Source: Mariniblastus fucicola
Lineage (GTDB): Bacteria > Planctomycetota > Planctomycetia > Pirellulales > Pirellulaceae
Assembly: GCF_008087665.1 (NCBI RefSeq)
Contig: NZ_CP042912.1
Location: 1,302,001-1,366,000, forward strand
Reading direction: 5' to 3'
DNA length: 64,000 nucleotides
The position numbers were made by a program, and so were the translations under genes. Under the pieces are notes generated by a model. That model saw only the letters and a program-made list of their open reading frames with translations. It had not been told where the DNA came from and searched no databases. This document shows, piece by piece, positions 1-9,353 of this stretch (position 1 is its first letter; the number at the start of each line of letters is the position of its first letter).

Positions 1-396
1 TCGGATCACGTCAGCCTGGTCAGCGCCGCCTTCTAGTTTGACTGCATGGCAGCCGGTCTTCTTCATGATTCTGCCCGCGGCCTTTACTGCTTCATGGATA
101 CCGTGATGGTTGACCGGAAACGGAATGTCGACGACGACAAACGCTCGCTTGGCTGCGCGAGCAACCATTTCGCCGTGGTAGATCATCTCGTCCAGCGTCA
201 CCGGGATCGTGTTCTCGTGGCCCTGAACGACCATCGCCAGTGAGTCTCCGACCAACAGCATGTCGACTCCGGCCGCGTCAAGCATTTTCGCCATGGCGAA
301 GTCGTACGCAGTAAGCATCGAGATCTTTTCGCCATTGGATTTCATTTTCGCGAAATCAGTAACGGTGAGTCGTTTTTTGGATTTAGGAGTAGTCAT
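1..396 (-). CDS. panB: 3-methyl-2-oxobutanoate hydroxymethyltransferase (partial, N-terminal part)
   Basis: The first 132 codons of PanB are present; the gene runs off the left edge with no stop in the window. PanB transfers a hydroxymethyl group from methylene-tetrahydrofolate to 2-oxoisovalerate, the first committed step of pantothenate/CoA synthesis in the cytoplasm. The family signature is clear: MLTAYDF near residue 27, LLVGDSL with the metal-binding Asp51, VVDIPF with Asp90, and KLEGG with Glu122. The ATG at 396 gives a normal N-terminus (MTTPKSKKRLTVTDF). The upstream side is a 510-base non-coding stretch, so it probably has its own promoter. Identification is firm; only the truncation limits it. 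Confidence 0.95.
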   Translation of the reverse strand, partial: MTTPKSKKRLTVTDFAKMKSNGEKISMLTAYDFAMAKMLDAAGVDMLLVGDSLAMVVQGHENTIPVTLDEMIYHGEMVARAAKRAFVVVDIPFPVNHHGIHEAVKAAGRIMKKTGCHAVKLEGGADQADVIR

Positions 397-906
397 CTGG
401 ATTCCACAAAGAAAAATCAACGGCTCAGATTGTAGTCGATGCGAAACCTGTTGCGGGAGATGCGCTTCGCCACTGTTCAACAACGGATCCAGACAGCTTC
501 GACTCTTTTTCCCAAATTGCCGGACCGTCACGCGATGGTGAGCACAGGGATCTGTTGCCGATACAAAGAAAGTGTCATCGTGGGATACAGTTGCGTGAGG
601 TTGTTGCGATGATCATCGGTGTCGAGAAACCGCAACACTTTCGAAGTCAATTTGATACTCAAGTTGATTTGACGCCACAGCTGCGACTGCCGAAAACCTC
701 GTGAAAATAGTAACGAGGCCCGGTTTTTCAGATAGTTTTACCCGCAAATAGAGGGTTTTTTCCGCCAAATTGGGCGAAGCGCGAACCAAAGTGAAACGAT
801 TGGCACCTTACTTGCGTCTAGCCTAGTAAAGGTTGTCATATTTTCAGGTGGCCACTGGCCAGCTTTGAACTGGCAAGGACATTTCGTCCGCACAGGAGAG
901 AGCGTC
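397..906. other. Intergenic region between panB and a small ORF
   Basis: No convincing gene is seen in these 510 bases. It lies upstream of both panB (leftward) and the small ORF at 907 (rightward), so it should hold divergent promoters. A 6-base-pair hairpin (697-702 with 713-718) is followed by a short T-rich stretch; it is too weak to call a terminator. Short ORFs in several frames have no ribosome-binding site or recognisable protein. Confidence 0.5.
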
Positions 907-1098
907 ATGTTTCCAACTAAAGAGAACACAGAGAACCATTCAGGAACCGGTTCGGCTGCAGAAACGAGCGTCGAGCAAACATTCGAGTCAATCGAACAGT
1001 TCGCCTCATGGCTGGATTCGGAACTGGATGTTCTGGTTGAGAAGTTCGCAGAATTTGAGACGGACAAATCTGTTCGAAAATTCTTCAAGCGTTCGTAG
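907..1098 (+). CDS. Small acidic protein of 63 residues, unknown function
   Basis: I do not recognise this protein. The ATG at 907 is preceded by a good ribosome-binding site (AGGAGAG ending about 6 bases upstream), which is rare in this window and favours a real gene. The product starts MFPTKENTEN, is rich in Glu, Ser and Thr, has no signal peptide or membrane segment, and has a predicted amphipathic helical C-terminal half (SIEQFASWLDSELDVLVEKF) that ends in a basic tail (KFFKRS). A longer frame begins at 865 but lacks a start signal. It converges with the sulfotransferase-like gene to its right. Confidence 0.6.
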   Translation: MFPTKENTENHSGTGSAAETSVEQTFESIEQFASWLDSELDVLVEKFAEFETDKSVRKFFKRS

Positions 1099-1268
1099 GG
1101 ACCAGTTGCAAGATTGATGTCGCGATCACACTGCGTGATATCTTTAGAATTTCGTTGCGGTATCTTTCGCGTTAACCCGCGGAATCGATGGGATGTCTGC
1201 CGGATCGTCGATGTCTTGTTCATGCGGCTTTGGCAGAGTCAAAGCATTTCTACCGGCTCAATGCGTTC

Positions 1269-2105
1269 TCATTGCTTTGCGGTGGTTTTCAGCCGGAGAC
1301 TTTCGAAAACTGGTATGCAGATTTCACTCAGCGCATTCTGGTCTTCATCCGTCCACTGATCAAACGAGCCGAACTTTCCTTCGCTTCTAACCGCTCCCAC
1401 ATTCGACGGTGAACGTTGTTTTCTCGGCAACTCATGTCCTATAAATTTCTCAAGCGACGCAAGGTCCCCTGCGATCAAGTCATCGAAGTCCAGCCAAATA
1501 ACTTCGCGTCCCGTGTCCTGCAACTGAACGAGGTCGTCATGGATTCGTTGGTTGATGTTCGCCCAGTAATGGCAAAAACGTTCCAACGGACACTGATTCG
1601 AATCACCGGCTAGTGTGCCGGAAAAGCGAAGGTTTGTCCGGAGGTATTCGGTGACGTTAGGCTTTGACATCGCAGAGCGGACTGCGTTGGCAGGATGTCG
1701 GAACAGGTGAATAAAACGCGCGGCCGGGAACGCGTCCGCCAACTCGTTGGAAAGGCTAAAGAGTCGATTGTTTGCTTCGAAGTAGACGTTGTGTCTGGTG
1801 TAGCGCAGCGTTCGAATTAGCTGCGTACGTGAGATTGGCGAGTCGAAATGGCGGACTCCAATTTCATTGAGGTCGGGCTCCTTCTCATGGAAGACACGCT
1901 CGACGCCGTTTTCGTTGAGCAGGTCCACGATGTAGTGTGAGCCGCACGCGCCGCTATTTTGACAGAAGAAACGCGTTTCGTTGCGGACGTTCTGATCCAA
2001 CAATGAACGTTGCACAAGCCGCCGTAGCGTTCTCCAGCGTCCACGAAAACCGCTGGATGCATCAGCGTCAGCGGAGGCAAGCAATTCAAAATTTGGAAAC
2101 GGCAT
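1269..2105 (-). CDS. Sulfotransferase-family protein
   Basis: This 278-residue protein resembles PAPS-dependent sulfotransferases. Near residue 47 the segment FFCQNSGACGSHYIVDLL fits the 5'-phosphosulfate loop, and ARFIHLFRHPANAVRSAM near residue 130 fits the 3'-phosphate-binding strand with its conserved Arg and Ser. No signal peptide is seen, so it is probably cytoplasmic. The acceptor cannot be told; planctomycetes carry many such enzymes, and sulfated polysaccharide or lipid targets are an inference. It lies only 17 bases after the stop of the preceding ABC-exporter partner gene in the same direction, suggesting one transcript. The ATG at 2105 has an AGGA about 11 bases upstream. Confidence 0.75.
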   Translation of the reverse strand: MPFPNFELLASADADASSGFRGRWRTLRRLVQRSLLDQNVRNETRFFCQNSGACGSHYIVDLLNENGVERVFHEKEPDLNEIGVRHFDSPISRTQLIRTLRYTRHNVYFEANNRLFSLSNELADAFPAARFIHLFRHPANAVRSAMSKPNVTEYLRTNLRFSGTLAGDSNQCPLERFCHYWANINQRIHDDLVQLQDTGREVIWLDFDDLIAGDLASLEKFIGHELPRKQRSPSNVGAVRSEGKFGSFDQWTDEDQNALSEICIPVFESLRLKTTAKQ

Positions 2106-2122
2106 AACGACGTCCTGGTCGA

Positions 2123-3952
2123 TCAGGAATCGTCGGATTCACCGTCCGCGGAACCCGTGTCGTCAGCGCTATCACCAGCGTCTTCCGGGCTGGCGTCTTC
2201 ATCGGTCGGTTCTACGTTGTCATCGGACGTGTCTTCGTCGCTGTCCTCAGGAGGTTGTAAAACCGAATCGGCATCGGAAGCAGCCTGTTCGTCTTCCAGC
2301 CAATCTTGAACCTGTTGGGATGTAGGCAAGCCATCATCGTTGCCAGTTTTCTTCCGTGAGTCGATGACCCATTGAAGTACAAAATCTTTCGGCCACTGCT
2401 TCCCGGCAAAGAAAAGCAGCTGACGATACTTGAGCATGGACTCGACCAGATTGTCGACCACCGGTGATTCGATCAGATCCGGATGCTGCTTGAGAAGCTC
2501 ATCCCACTTGGAGAAAGCCTCTTCGTAAAGCGTCACGGCACCTGCTCTCAAGACACTTTTCTCTCCAGTTTCGTAATCGTAGACGTATTCGTCTTCGAGA
2601 ATCGATTTGCGTCTCATTTCGGCAGCATCGTACATCGCCTGTCGGGCACGAACCATCGCATCGGTCGACTCGGCCGCATTTCGGCTTTTCCAAAACGAGT
2701 AATTAATCACTCCGCCGTCTTTGCTGATCGCCGACATCTTACTCAAAACATTGGCGATCTCGTCGGCCAAACGTTTTGCTTCGAGTTGGTCGTCAGGCTC
2801 AGCTGTCAACGCAATTTTCGAATCGAATCCCATTTCTGGAGAGTTGAGCATCTCGAAAAACATGACGCGTTTGCTCTGCTGCTCGTCATTTAGTTCTTCC
2901 GGCGCTGCATAGATAATCGGCAGTTCTTCTTCCGGCAATCCGAGACCGGCCCAAGTTTGGCTATGTTCGAGCTTTCTGGTTCCCGGCGTCAATTTGTCAA
3001 GCTCCGTGCGGAGTTCAGCAAGTCGGCTTTCGTACTGGTCCATACGCTCAAGCGTGAACGCGATGTCACGGGCATTTCTGAGTTCAACACTTCCGTACTG
3101 AGTCCACTCTTCACCGGCGTCCTCCCAGATTTCCCGGATGACTTCGTCAGAGCGAAACTCGTCGGCCAGAATCATCGCCTGCTGCCGCGTTTGCGAGGGG
3201 CGATTCATGCCAAACATCAGATCACTTTTGTACTTGCGGGCACCATTGTCGACGAGGTTTTGCGATTCGTCATACCAGTGCCACGCCATCTTGTAGCTGT
3301 CAGGGCCGTACTCGCGAGCGTCGTAGGAATCCGGAGCAATTTTGTCCGACATCTCGTTGTGAAAAACTTTGTCTTTGCGGAAGATCCGTCGGAACGGCAT
3401 CTTTTCGTCCGATTTGCCGAACTTGGTTCCTGTAAAGAAACCCATGTTGTCCGTCATGCGATGATCGTCCGTGTTGTACGCGATTCCGCCTTTGAGAAAG
3501 TTCAAACCTTTCTTGATCCACTCATATCGATACTCGTAGTCGTCGAACTCCATCGAAACATTGAACGCCAGGTTGTGCCCCTGAAACTCCCAAACCTTGA
3601 CAAAGTTCGGTTGGACTTTTGTCAGTGTTTGCAGCGTTGCAGCGAGTTTGTCATAGTCTTCATTTTTTTGATGTTCCAGGGCCTGCATCCACAGGACGTT
3701 CACAGCAACGCCACGCAGACCCATCGAAGCCAGTTTCATGGCTTCACTGGTTGGATCGATCTCGGAGATGCTTGCCTGCGCGAGTTTTTCCTTGCGGCGC
3801 ATTTGTGACAATCGTCCACCGGGATCGACGACCTGACCGTTCTGGTCGGTGACTTCCGGGCGTGAGATGAAGGACAGCGGAATCAGCAACAAACCGATGA
3901 CGGCGATGTAGATGATTTTGCGCAGGAAGGGATTCGTACTGTTCTTTTTCAT
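2123..3952 (-). CDS. Membrane-anchored partner protein of an ABC-2 exporter, unknown function
   Basis: The 609-residue product has one N-terminal membrane segment (about residues 11-27, IIYIAVIGLLLIPLSF) and then a long soluble, probably extracytoplasmic, region. Residues 75-170 look helical and TPR-like, and the last 60 residues are extremely acidic (runs of Asp, Glu and Ser). A ribosome-binding site GGGAG sits before the ATG at 3952. The start overlaps the stop of the upstream permease gene by four bases (ATGA type), so translation is coupled to the transporter. I know of no function for the family; the context says it works with the ABC exporter encoded by the two genes before it. Confidence 0.75.
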   Translation of the reverse strand: MKKNSTNPFLRKIIYIAVIGLLLIPLSFISRPEVTDQNGQVVDPGGRLSQMRRKEKLAQASISEIDPTSEAMKLASMGLRGVAVNVLWMQALEHQKNEDYDKLAATLQTLTKVQPNFVKVWEFQGHNLAFNVSMEFDDYEYRYEWIKKGLNFLKGGIAYNTDDHRMTDNMGFFTGTKFGKSDEKMPFRRIFRKDKVFHNEMSDKIAPDSYDAREYGPDSYKMAWHWYDESQNLVDNGARKYKSDLMFGMNRPSQTRQQAMILADEFRSDEVIREIWEDAGEEWTQYGSVELRNARDIAFTLERMDQYESRLAELRTELDKLTPGTRKLEHSQTWAGLGLPEEELPIIYAAPEELNDEQQSKRVMFFEMLNSPEMGFDSKIALTAEPDDQLEAKRLADEIANVLSKMSAISKDGGVINYSFWKSRNAAESTDAMVRARQAMYDAAEMRRKSILEDEYVYDYETGEKSVLRAGAVTLYEEAFSKWDELLKQHPDLIESPVVDNLVESMLKYRQLLFFAGKQWPKDFVLQWVIDSRKKTGNDDGLPTSQQVQDWLEDEQAASDADSVLQPPEDSDEDTSDDNVEPTDEDASPEDAGDSADDTGSADGESDDS

Positions 3953-5937
3953 TTTGCAATCTCCCGCGTTTTGAGCGAGAAGTAACCAAGCAATGTCAAA
4001 CCGATGCAGAACGCAAGCGTGATCGCCAAAGCAACCAGGATTCGCTGGTTGTCGATGGAATAGCCGTAGGTCAGGAATTCCGAAAAATCGAGCTGCTTGA
4101 AGTTCGGAGCCAGATAAGTCAGATCACTCAGACGTTGACTGATGAAATTGTCCGACTCCTTAATGAGCGTAGTGGCGACGCCGGTCTCCAGGTCGACCTG
4201 CATATTCTTCTGAGTCAGAATCCTGATAAACGACTCAATCGGGCCGCCTCCATCCCGACCGACTTCAGTCAGGCTGCGGATGAAAGGAGTGAAGAACCCG
4301 ATAATCATCATCGTTAGCACGCCCAACATGACGATCGGAGTTCCCAGGAACGTACTAAACGCAACCGCCATCGCGATAATGATCATCATCTGGCACCAAA
4401 TGCCGACGTAGCCTTTGAAGTAGTTGAACCAGTACACATCATCGGAGGCGCGAAAGTACATGTCAGCCCGGGCAACACCCAGATACTGGTTTAGGTCGCG
4501 GCAACTGAGGCTTAATTCCAATTTTCCGTTCGCGGCGAAATCATCGAACAGATCGTACTCACCCTCCTCGATCAGTGTCCCGTCAGGCGCCTCGATTCGA
4601 CCGATCACTTTTCGTGAAATCGGGCGGATCTGAAGCTGATACTCATTGGTCTCAAAGTTCACGGTTTCGGAAACGAAACGGTTTTCAACTTCTGGATTGT
4701 CGGGAATGCTCGCAAACTGAAGTCCACCGACGACTCGCTTTTGCATGTCGCCTTTATAAGTTCGAAACACGCCCAGCGTCATTTCAAGCGGGATGACGTC
4801 AGCATTGTTGAAGCGACTGGCAGTGAAATCCGAGTACGTGAATATTGCACGTGAAAGCGACGATCGCTTCAAGTGCGTCCCTCCGTCGATGAAGCCGCGA
4901 TAGCCGCTTTCTTTACCAACATTTACCCCTGAAGCACTCGGCAAGCCGTCGCTGTTGAGAAAGCGAATGTCATCAGCGTAGACAGGGATCCGGGCGCGAA
5001 AGTAGCCGATCGCCGGGCCCAAGCTGATTTGTGCATCGTCGCCGGTGCCACTGATCGTGACTTGATGCGTGTGGCCTCCGACAGGCAAGCAAACCAGACG
5101 CCGGTAAACTGTTTTGCCATCCGTCTGCTCAACGCTGACAATGTCGGGCGACTGAAGAATCGGATCTTCCGCATCTTCGGTCTTGAATTCCAGGACCTCC
5201 AGGCGATGCATGTGCCCGAGCTCCATGTTGGTCTCGCCTTCCATGACCGCGTTGGGCGAAACACGCTTACCGGTCATCTTCGAGATTTCAGTGCCAGGTT
5301 CGATCGCGGAAAGCGAAGCGATCGTTTGCGTATCGCCAACGACCAGATGCGTGTGGTCGAGGTTTCGAGAGACGAAGAAGAAACTGATCAATCCCATTAA
5401 CGCCAGCAGGATTGTTCCGAGAAAGCCAAACCCGAGAATGCGGCCAAGGATAATCTCGGTCGCACGCACAGGTTTGGTGACGATCGTATAAATCGTTTTG
5501 TTTTTGATGTCCTCTGGCAAACTGAAAGCACTGATCAGCATCACCGTCAGTAGCGTCAGCATTTGCGTGCCGAACATGATGGTGTTCATGAAGCGTTTTT
5601 CCGGGTTTTCCGTTCCGCCCATGAACCACTGCCCGAACAGCAACAGGATTGCAAAAATCGCGAACGCCACGATCAGGACTTTGCGGCGAAACGCTTCTTT
5701 CATCGCCAGTCGAGCCATCGCCAGCACGCGGCGAGGTGAGGTCCCAAGAAAATCGGGCACGGATTCGCCGACGACCTGAGCCACGATGTAAAACGCTTCG
5801 AAAGGTCCGTGTCGGAACGAAGCCACGACGTAGCCAACGAACAGGCCCAGCAGGATGGCGGCCAGCACGATTCCTCCGAACAGGATCAGGCCTGGAAGGA
5901 ACCACTCGGAAAAGGTAGGGAAATTGTCGAGAACCAT
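3949..5937 (-). CDS. ABC-2 type transporter permease with large extracytoplasmic domain
   Basis: A 662-residue membrane protein. One segment lies at residues 15-36, a core of hydrophobic helices runs from about 85 to 190 (including LIVAFAIFAILLLFGQWFM and ILGFGFLGTILLALMGLISF), a long hydrophilic beta-rich region spans about 195-500, and more helices lie in the C-terminal part, including the last 25 residues. The motif TIYTIVTKPVRATEIILGR is typical of ABC-2 permeases of the gliding/Nos/Nat type. It sits between the ATPase gene (55-base gap) and the membrane-anchored partner (4-base overlap), so the three form one exporter operon. The substrate is unknown. The roughly 300-residue insert between helices is much larger than in ordinary ABC-2 permeases. 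Confidence 0.85.
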   Translation of the reverse strand: MVLDNFPTFSEWFLPGLILFGGIVLAAILLGLFVGYVVASFRHGPFEAFYIVAQVVGESVPDFLGTSPRRVLAMARLAMKEAFRRKVLIVAFAIFAILLLFGQWFMGGTENPEKRFMNTIMFGTQMLTLLTVMLISAFSLPEDIKNKTIYTIVTKPVRATEIILGRILGFGFLGTILLALMGLISFFFVSRNLDHTHLVVGDTQTIASLSAIEPGTEISKMTGKRVSPNAVMEGETNMELGHMHRLEVLEFKTEDAEDPILQSPDIVSVEQTDGKTVYRRLVCLPVGGHTHQVTISGTGDDAQISLGPAIGYFRARIPVYADDIRFLNSDGLPSASGVNVGKESGYRGFIDGGTHLKRSSLSRAIFTYSDFTASRFNNADVIPLEMTLGVFRTYKGDMQKRVVGGLQFASIPDNPEVENRFVSETVNFETNEYQLQIRPISRKVIGRIEAPDGTLIEEGEYDLFDDFAANGKLELSLSCRDLNQYLGVARADMYFRASDDVYWFNYFKGYVGIWCQMMIIIAMAVAFSTFLGTPIVMLGVLTMMIIGFFTPFIRSLTEVGRDGGGPIESFIRILTQKNMQVDLETGVATTLIKESDNFISQRLSDLTYLAPNFKQLDFSEFLTYGYSIDNQRILVALAITLAFCIGLTLLGYFSLKTREIAK

Positions 5938-5992
5938 GGTGACTTGGGAAGTTGGTGCGAAGTTTCAGTTTCAAAAACGAAAACTTTTGGGA

Positions 5993-6940
5993 TCAGGAGT
6001 CCGAACCGGAAGCACGCTGTCCCGGCCGTTGCTCGCTTTCGCGAACGATCTGCAAAAAGAGCTCTTCCAATGTGCTCTTCGGATTCTCGACGCCGATCAA
6101 ATCGCCGCCATGTCTCTTGATGACTTCGCGAATCTCTTCCTGAGCGGACTCTGGCAAGTTCTTGGCACGAATCGAGGTCTCGTCAGAAACCTGCAGCAAA
6201 CTGTCGACACGGCCGAGCTCTTTCAGGTCTCCCTGATAAAGAATGGCGATCCGATCGCAAACGTCTTGGACGTCGCCGAGTAGGTGAGAGCACATGACAA
6301 CGGTTTTGCCTTCGTCACGCAACTTCAGAATCATGTCTTTCATCTCGCGCGTACCAAGCGGATCAAGACCGGAGGTTGGTTCGTCCAGCAGTACGAGATC
6401 CGGATCATTGATCAACGCCTGAGCCAATCCAATTCGTCGCGTCATCCCTTTGGAGTACTCGCGAAGCTGGCGACGTTTTGCGTTAGTCAGTCCAACTTGC
6501 TTGATCAGACTCTGCACGCGTTCTTTGCGAACCTCTGACGGAATGTCGAACAGTCGACCGTAGAAATCCAGCGTCTCTTCGGCCGTGAGAAATTTGTAAA
6601 GATATGACTCTTCCGGCAAGTAGCCGATGCGTTCGTTTTTGGTAACTTCGGTGGCGTTTTCGCCAAACACCATCGCCCGACCGCTTGTCGGAAACAGCAG
6701 CCCCAGCAATAGTTTGATCGTGGTCGACTTTCCGGATCCGTTGGGACCAAGCAATCCAAAAATCTCGCCCTTTTTGACTTCCAAATCCAGTGCGTTGAGA
6801 GCCCGGACTTTCTGTCGTCCCCAGAAGTCACGGTAGATCTTGGTCAAGTTCTGGGCCTCGATCACGATGTTCGGATCGTAATCGGGATTGGTCTGTTCGA
6901 GCTTCGAGGTTTTTTTGCTCTCGGAAGTGTCAGTCGCCAT
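5993..6940 (-). CDS. ABC transporter ATP-binding protein (ABC-2 exporter type)
   Basis: A complete ABC ATPase of 315 residues: Walker [10 protein letters not shown] at residues 65-73, the Q-loop region at about 108-115 ([17 protein letters not shown]), signature [13 protein letters not shown] near 160, Walker [14 protein letters not shown] near 183, and the H-loop (MCSHLLGDV). The YSKGM signature and the DrrA/NatA-like C-terminal extension of about 80 residues place it in the exporter class paired with ABC-2 permeases. It is the first gene of an operon with the permease and the membrane-anchored partner. It supplies ATP-driven power at the inner face of the cytoplasmic membrane; the substrate cannot be read from sequence. 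Confidence 0.93.
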   Translation of the reverse strand: MATDTSESKKTSKLEQTNPDYDPNIVIEAQNLTKIYRDFWGRQKVRALNALDLEVKKGEIFGLLGPNGSGKSTTIKLLLGLLFPTSGRAMVFGENATEVTKNERIGYLPEESYLYKFLTAEETLDFYGRLFDIPSEVRKERVQSLIKQVGLTNAKRRQLREYSKGMTRRIGLAQALINDPDLVLLDEPTSGLDPLGTREMKDMILKLRDEGKTVVMCSHLLGDVQDVCDRIAILYQGDLKELGRVDSLLQVSDETSIRAKNLPESAQEEIREVIKRHGGDLIGVENPKSTLEELFLQIVRESEQRPGQRASGSDS

Positions 6941-7157
6941 ATTGAGTTGATGGTTGAATGGAAAGGGGCCAATCGGGTGACAACCCGTTGGATAATGACA
7001 GAATACCGGCCTATTGTAGACCAGAGTCAGGTTTGAGCCAGCACGGCAAGTTTAACGGATTCCGCGTATTTTGCTACGGTCAGACGACGCAAGGTAGGCT
7101 GTTTGAGACCGGAGTTGCAAAGCTCTTTCGTCGCTACGCTTCAAGTCGATACGAGGT

Positions 7158-7943
7158 TCAATCATTTTGCCAATTTGGCTTCCGCTTTTCCAAAAACGCG
7201 GCCAGTCCTTCACGCGCATCTTTGCTTGCGCGGGCCTGAGCCGAAACATCGATCGACTGGCGAATTCTCGTCACCAGCCCGTTGCCGCCGACTTCATCGA
7301 GATGCCGACGCGTGATCGCCAGAGCCTCCGGCGAGCCTGACATGATTGAATCGGCCAACGACGCAACGGAACTTCGTAGCCTTTCACGTTCGACGACTTC
7401 GTAAACCAGCCCTGTCGTCGCTGCAGCCTGAGCACTTTGTCGGCGTCCGGAAAGCAACAAATGTCCCGCACGTCCTGCTCCGACGCGATGCACCAACAGC
7501 GGCGTGACCATCGCAGCGGTGATCCCCCGTTGTGGTTCGGGCAACGAGACAAAGGCGTCTTCGACAGCGACGACAAAATCACACGCCAGCACCATGCCGA
7601 CTCCGCCCGCGAGGACCGGGCCTTGCAACGCCGCAATCGTTGGCACTTTGGCGGTGAACAACGTCACCAGAAGTTCGCAGTAGTCTTTGGAGTCCTGAAG
7701 CCATTCCTTTTGGCCGTCAGCAGACGTTGCACGAGCCTGCATCTCGGCCAGATCCATTCCGGCGCAAAACACCTTGCCTTCGGCGTTCAGAACAAGGACT
7801 CGTGTCTGCGGATCGGCCAGAGTTTCGCTGACGGCGACCGATAGTTGCTGCAGCAGTTCGCGGCTAAGTGCATTTCGTTTTTCGGCGCGACAAAGCGTTA
7901 CAGTCGCAACGCCATCCTGAATCGTGTGTTGAACAAGAGCCAT
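7158..7943 (-). CDS. Enoyl-CoA hydratase/isomerase family protein
   Basis: A 261-residue crotonase-fold protein of usual family length. Both oxyanion-hole segments are visible: KVFCAGMDLAEM near residue 57 and GPVLAGGVGMVLACDF near residue 108, followed by LPEPQRGI near 134, which keeps a Glu where the catalytic residue normally lies. The family hydrates or isomerises 2-enoyl-CoA thioesters, and some members act on methylglutaconyl-CoA or aromatic acyl-CoA. No other fatty-acid or leucine catabolic gene is adjacent, so the exact substrate is open. It lies 63 bases after the preceding gene on the same strand and could be co-transcribed with it. Confidence 0.88.
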   Translation of the reverse strand: MALVQHTIQDGVATVTLCRAEKRNALSRELLQQLSVAVSETLADPQTRVLVLNAEGKVFCAGMDLAEMQARATSADGQKEWLQDSKDYCELLVTLFTAKVPTIAALQGPVLAGGVGMVLACDFVVAVEDAFVSLPEPQRGITAAMVTPLLVHRVGAGRAGHLLLSGRRQSAQAAATTGLVYEVVERERLRSSVASLADSIMSGSPEALAITRRHLDEVGGNGLVTRIRQSIDVSAQARASKDAREGLAAFLEKRKPNWQND

Positions 7944-8006
7944 AAAGCGTTCGGTGGGAAAGACTTCGAGAGTGAAGCTTCTATCCTACCGTTAACCTGA
8001 CGGGGC

Positions 8007-9197
8007 TCAAACAGGCAGCGAATTGAGTTGGCTTTCGACTTCGTCCAGCGAAACGCCAAAGACCGCCTGGGCGATGACGTCGACTTTCTCGCGGTCGCCT
8101 TCGATTCGAGTCGTCCGTTGCGTATGCGTACGGGATTCACCGGGCGCCAACGCGTATGCCGGGCTGACTGTTTCCAGCTCGTAAAACCCGCCAAGCTTGC
8201 CGCCGGTTTCATTTGGGCCATCGTTGTATCCGTTAATCGCGTCGCCGCAGTACGGATCGTCCTGGTATTCCCAGAGATTGTTGGTGTAACCGTGAGGAGC
8301 CTCATCTGGCATGCTGAACTGGATCACTGTCAGAACGCCTCGCTGCGAATCCCAGCTGCCCAGGAAAGGCAAAGCGCGTTTCTCCGAAAGTCCCAGCTTG
8401 CTACGGTAGTCGCCGTCACCAAGCAGAAAGATCATGCCCAGGTCTTCATTGACCGCCAGGCGTTTGGAGTCCAGTTTTCCAAAATAGTCCGATGTAACGA
8501 TCGTCCCCAGTTCGGATTCGTCGCCCTTGCGAAACGGGATCATCAGTGTCGCACCGGGAGATGGTTTGCTCATGCAAATTGCCCACAGCCCGATCAATCC
8601 AGTTTCCTTTTGCCAGGTTTTGTCACCTTTGTTCGTCAGCGTGTTGCGGCTTTCGTGAGAAACCAGGCTGACCCCATCCAGATCGGCATTAACGTGCTTT
8701 GCCGCAGTTTCGCGCGACAACAGTTCGACGGTACGCTTGAGTTCGATGTTGAATTCGAACCCACTCATGTTTTTCATCGACGTCGACTGTTTGGTTGTGA
8801 TCGAAGTGTCGCTTTTCTCAACCACGTCGTAGGGCATGGAGTCCAGAATTGTCGGAGTTCGCCAATTGACATAATCCATGGACACGCCGGGATCAAAGAA
8901 GACTGAAAACTGGCTGCCTTCTGGTGAGATCCAGATCCGGTCTTCGCCGCCGAACAGATTAATCTGCGGGTCGTGTTCTTTTCCGAAAACCTCGTAGTTA
9001 ATATAGCCGTAGCTCTGGCCGTTTTCGCCTTGGGAGGACGACGTCATCGTGCGTCCCTGAAGATCGGGAACGACGATCGCGCGTCCGCCTTCGGAGTTCT
9101 TCAGAACGTGGAAGTCGAAATGCTTGGCGAGAAAATTCGCGTCGTCCTGGAAGGAGTTTTCGGTCATCGATATGGCAGAAATAGGTGATTCAGGCAT
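8007..9197 (-). CDS. Uncharacterised protein (DUF6786-like)
   Basis: I do not know a function for this protein of about 397 residues. It has no signal peptide and no membrane segment, and reads as a beta-rich globular protein with many aromatic and Gly residues (for example GGEDRIWISPEGSQFSVFF and PFLGSWDSQRGVLTVIQF). The look is that of a galactose-mutarotase or carbohydrate-binding fold; I recall similar proteins labelled DUF6786, but this is from memory. The frame can be extended to a TTG at 9275; ATG codons at 9197 and 9167 are the realistic starts and neither has a clear ribosome-binding site. It lies upstream of the enoyl-CoA hydratase-family gene on the same strand. Confidence 0.65.
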   Translation of the reverse strand: MPESPISAISMTENSFQDDANFLAKHFDFHVLKNSEGGRAIVVPDLQGRTMTSSSQGENGQSYGYINYEVFGKEHDPQINLFGGEDRIWISPEGSQFSVFFDPGVSMDYVNWRTPTILDSMPYDVVEKSDTSITTKQSTSMKNMSGFEFNIELKRTVELLSRETAAKHVNADLDGVSLVSHESRNTLTNKGDKTWQKETGLIGLWAICMSKPSPGATLMIPFRKGDESELGTIVTSDYFGKLDSKRLAVNEDLGMIFLLGDGDYRSKLGLSEKRALPFLGSWDSQRGVLTVIQFSMPDEAPHGYTNNLWEYQDDPYCGDAINGYNDGPNETGGKLGGFYELETVSPAYALAPGESRTHTQRTTRIEGDREKVDVIAQAVFGVSLDEVESQLNSLPV

Positions 9198-9353
9198 GAC
9201 AAAAACCGCGAGTCGCTCGCACCGAAATTTTCCATCAGGCACCAATGATTGTGGTTCCGAACAGAATGCGGTCAATAGGTTTCACGGCTCACTATAACGG
9301 AAATTCGGGGCAATTTGCCATTAAGAAGGAATTCACGCCGCTCCTACTCTATC

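Noticed and set aside
738-1223. Leftward open frame of 161 codons across the small ORF at 907
   Set aside because: It overlaps the rightward gene that has a strong ribosome-binding site, and the translation looks random.
2957-3808. Long rightward open frame (283 codons) antisense to the exporter partner gene
   Set aside because: It is a shadow of the leftward gene at 2123-3952: no recognisable protein and no start signal, and the leftward frame has a clear ribosome-binding site and coupling.
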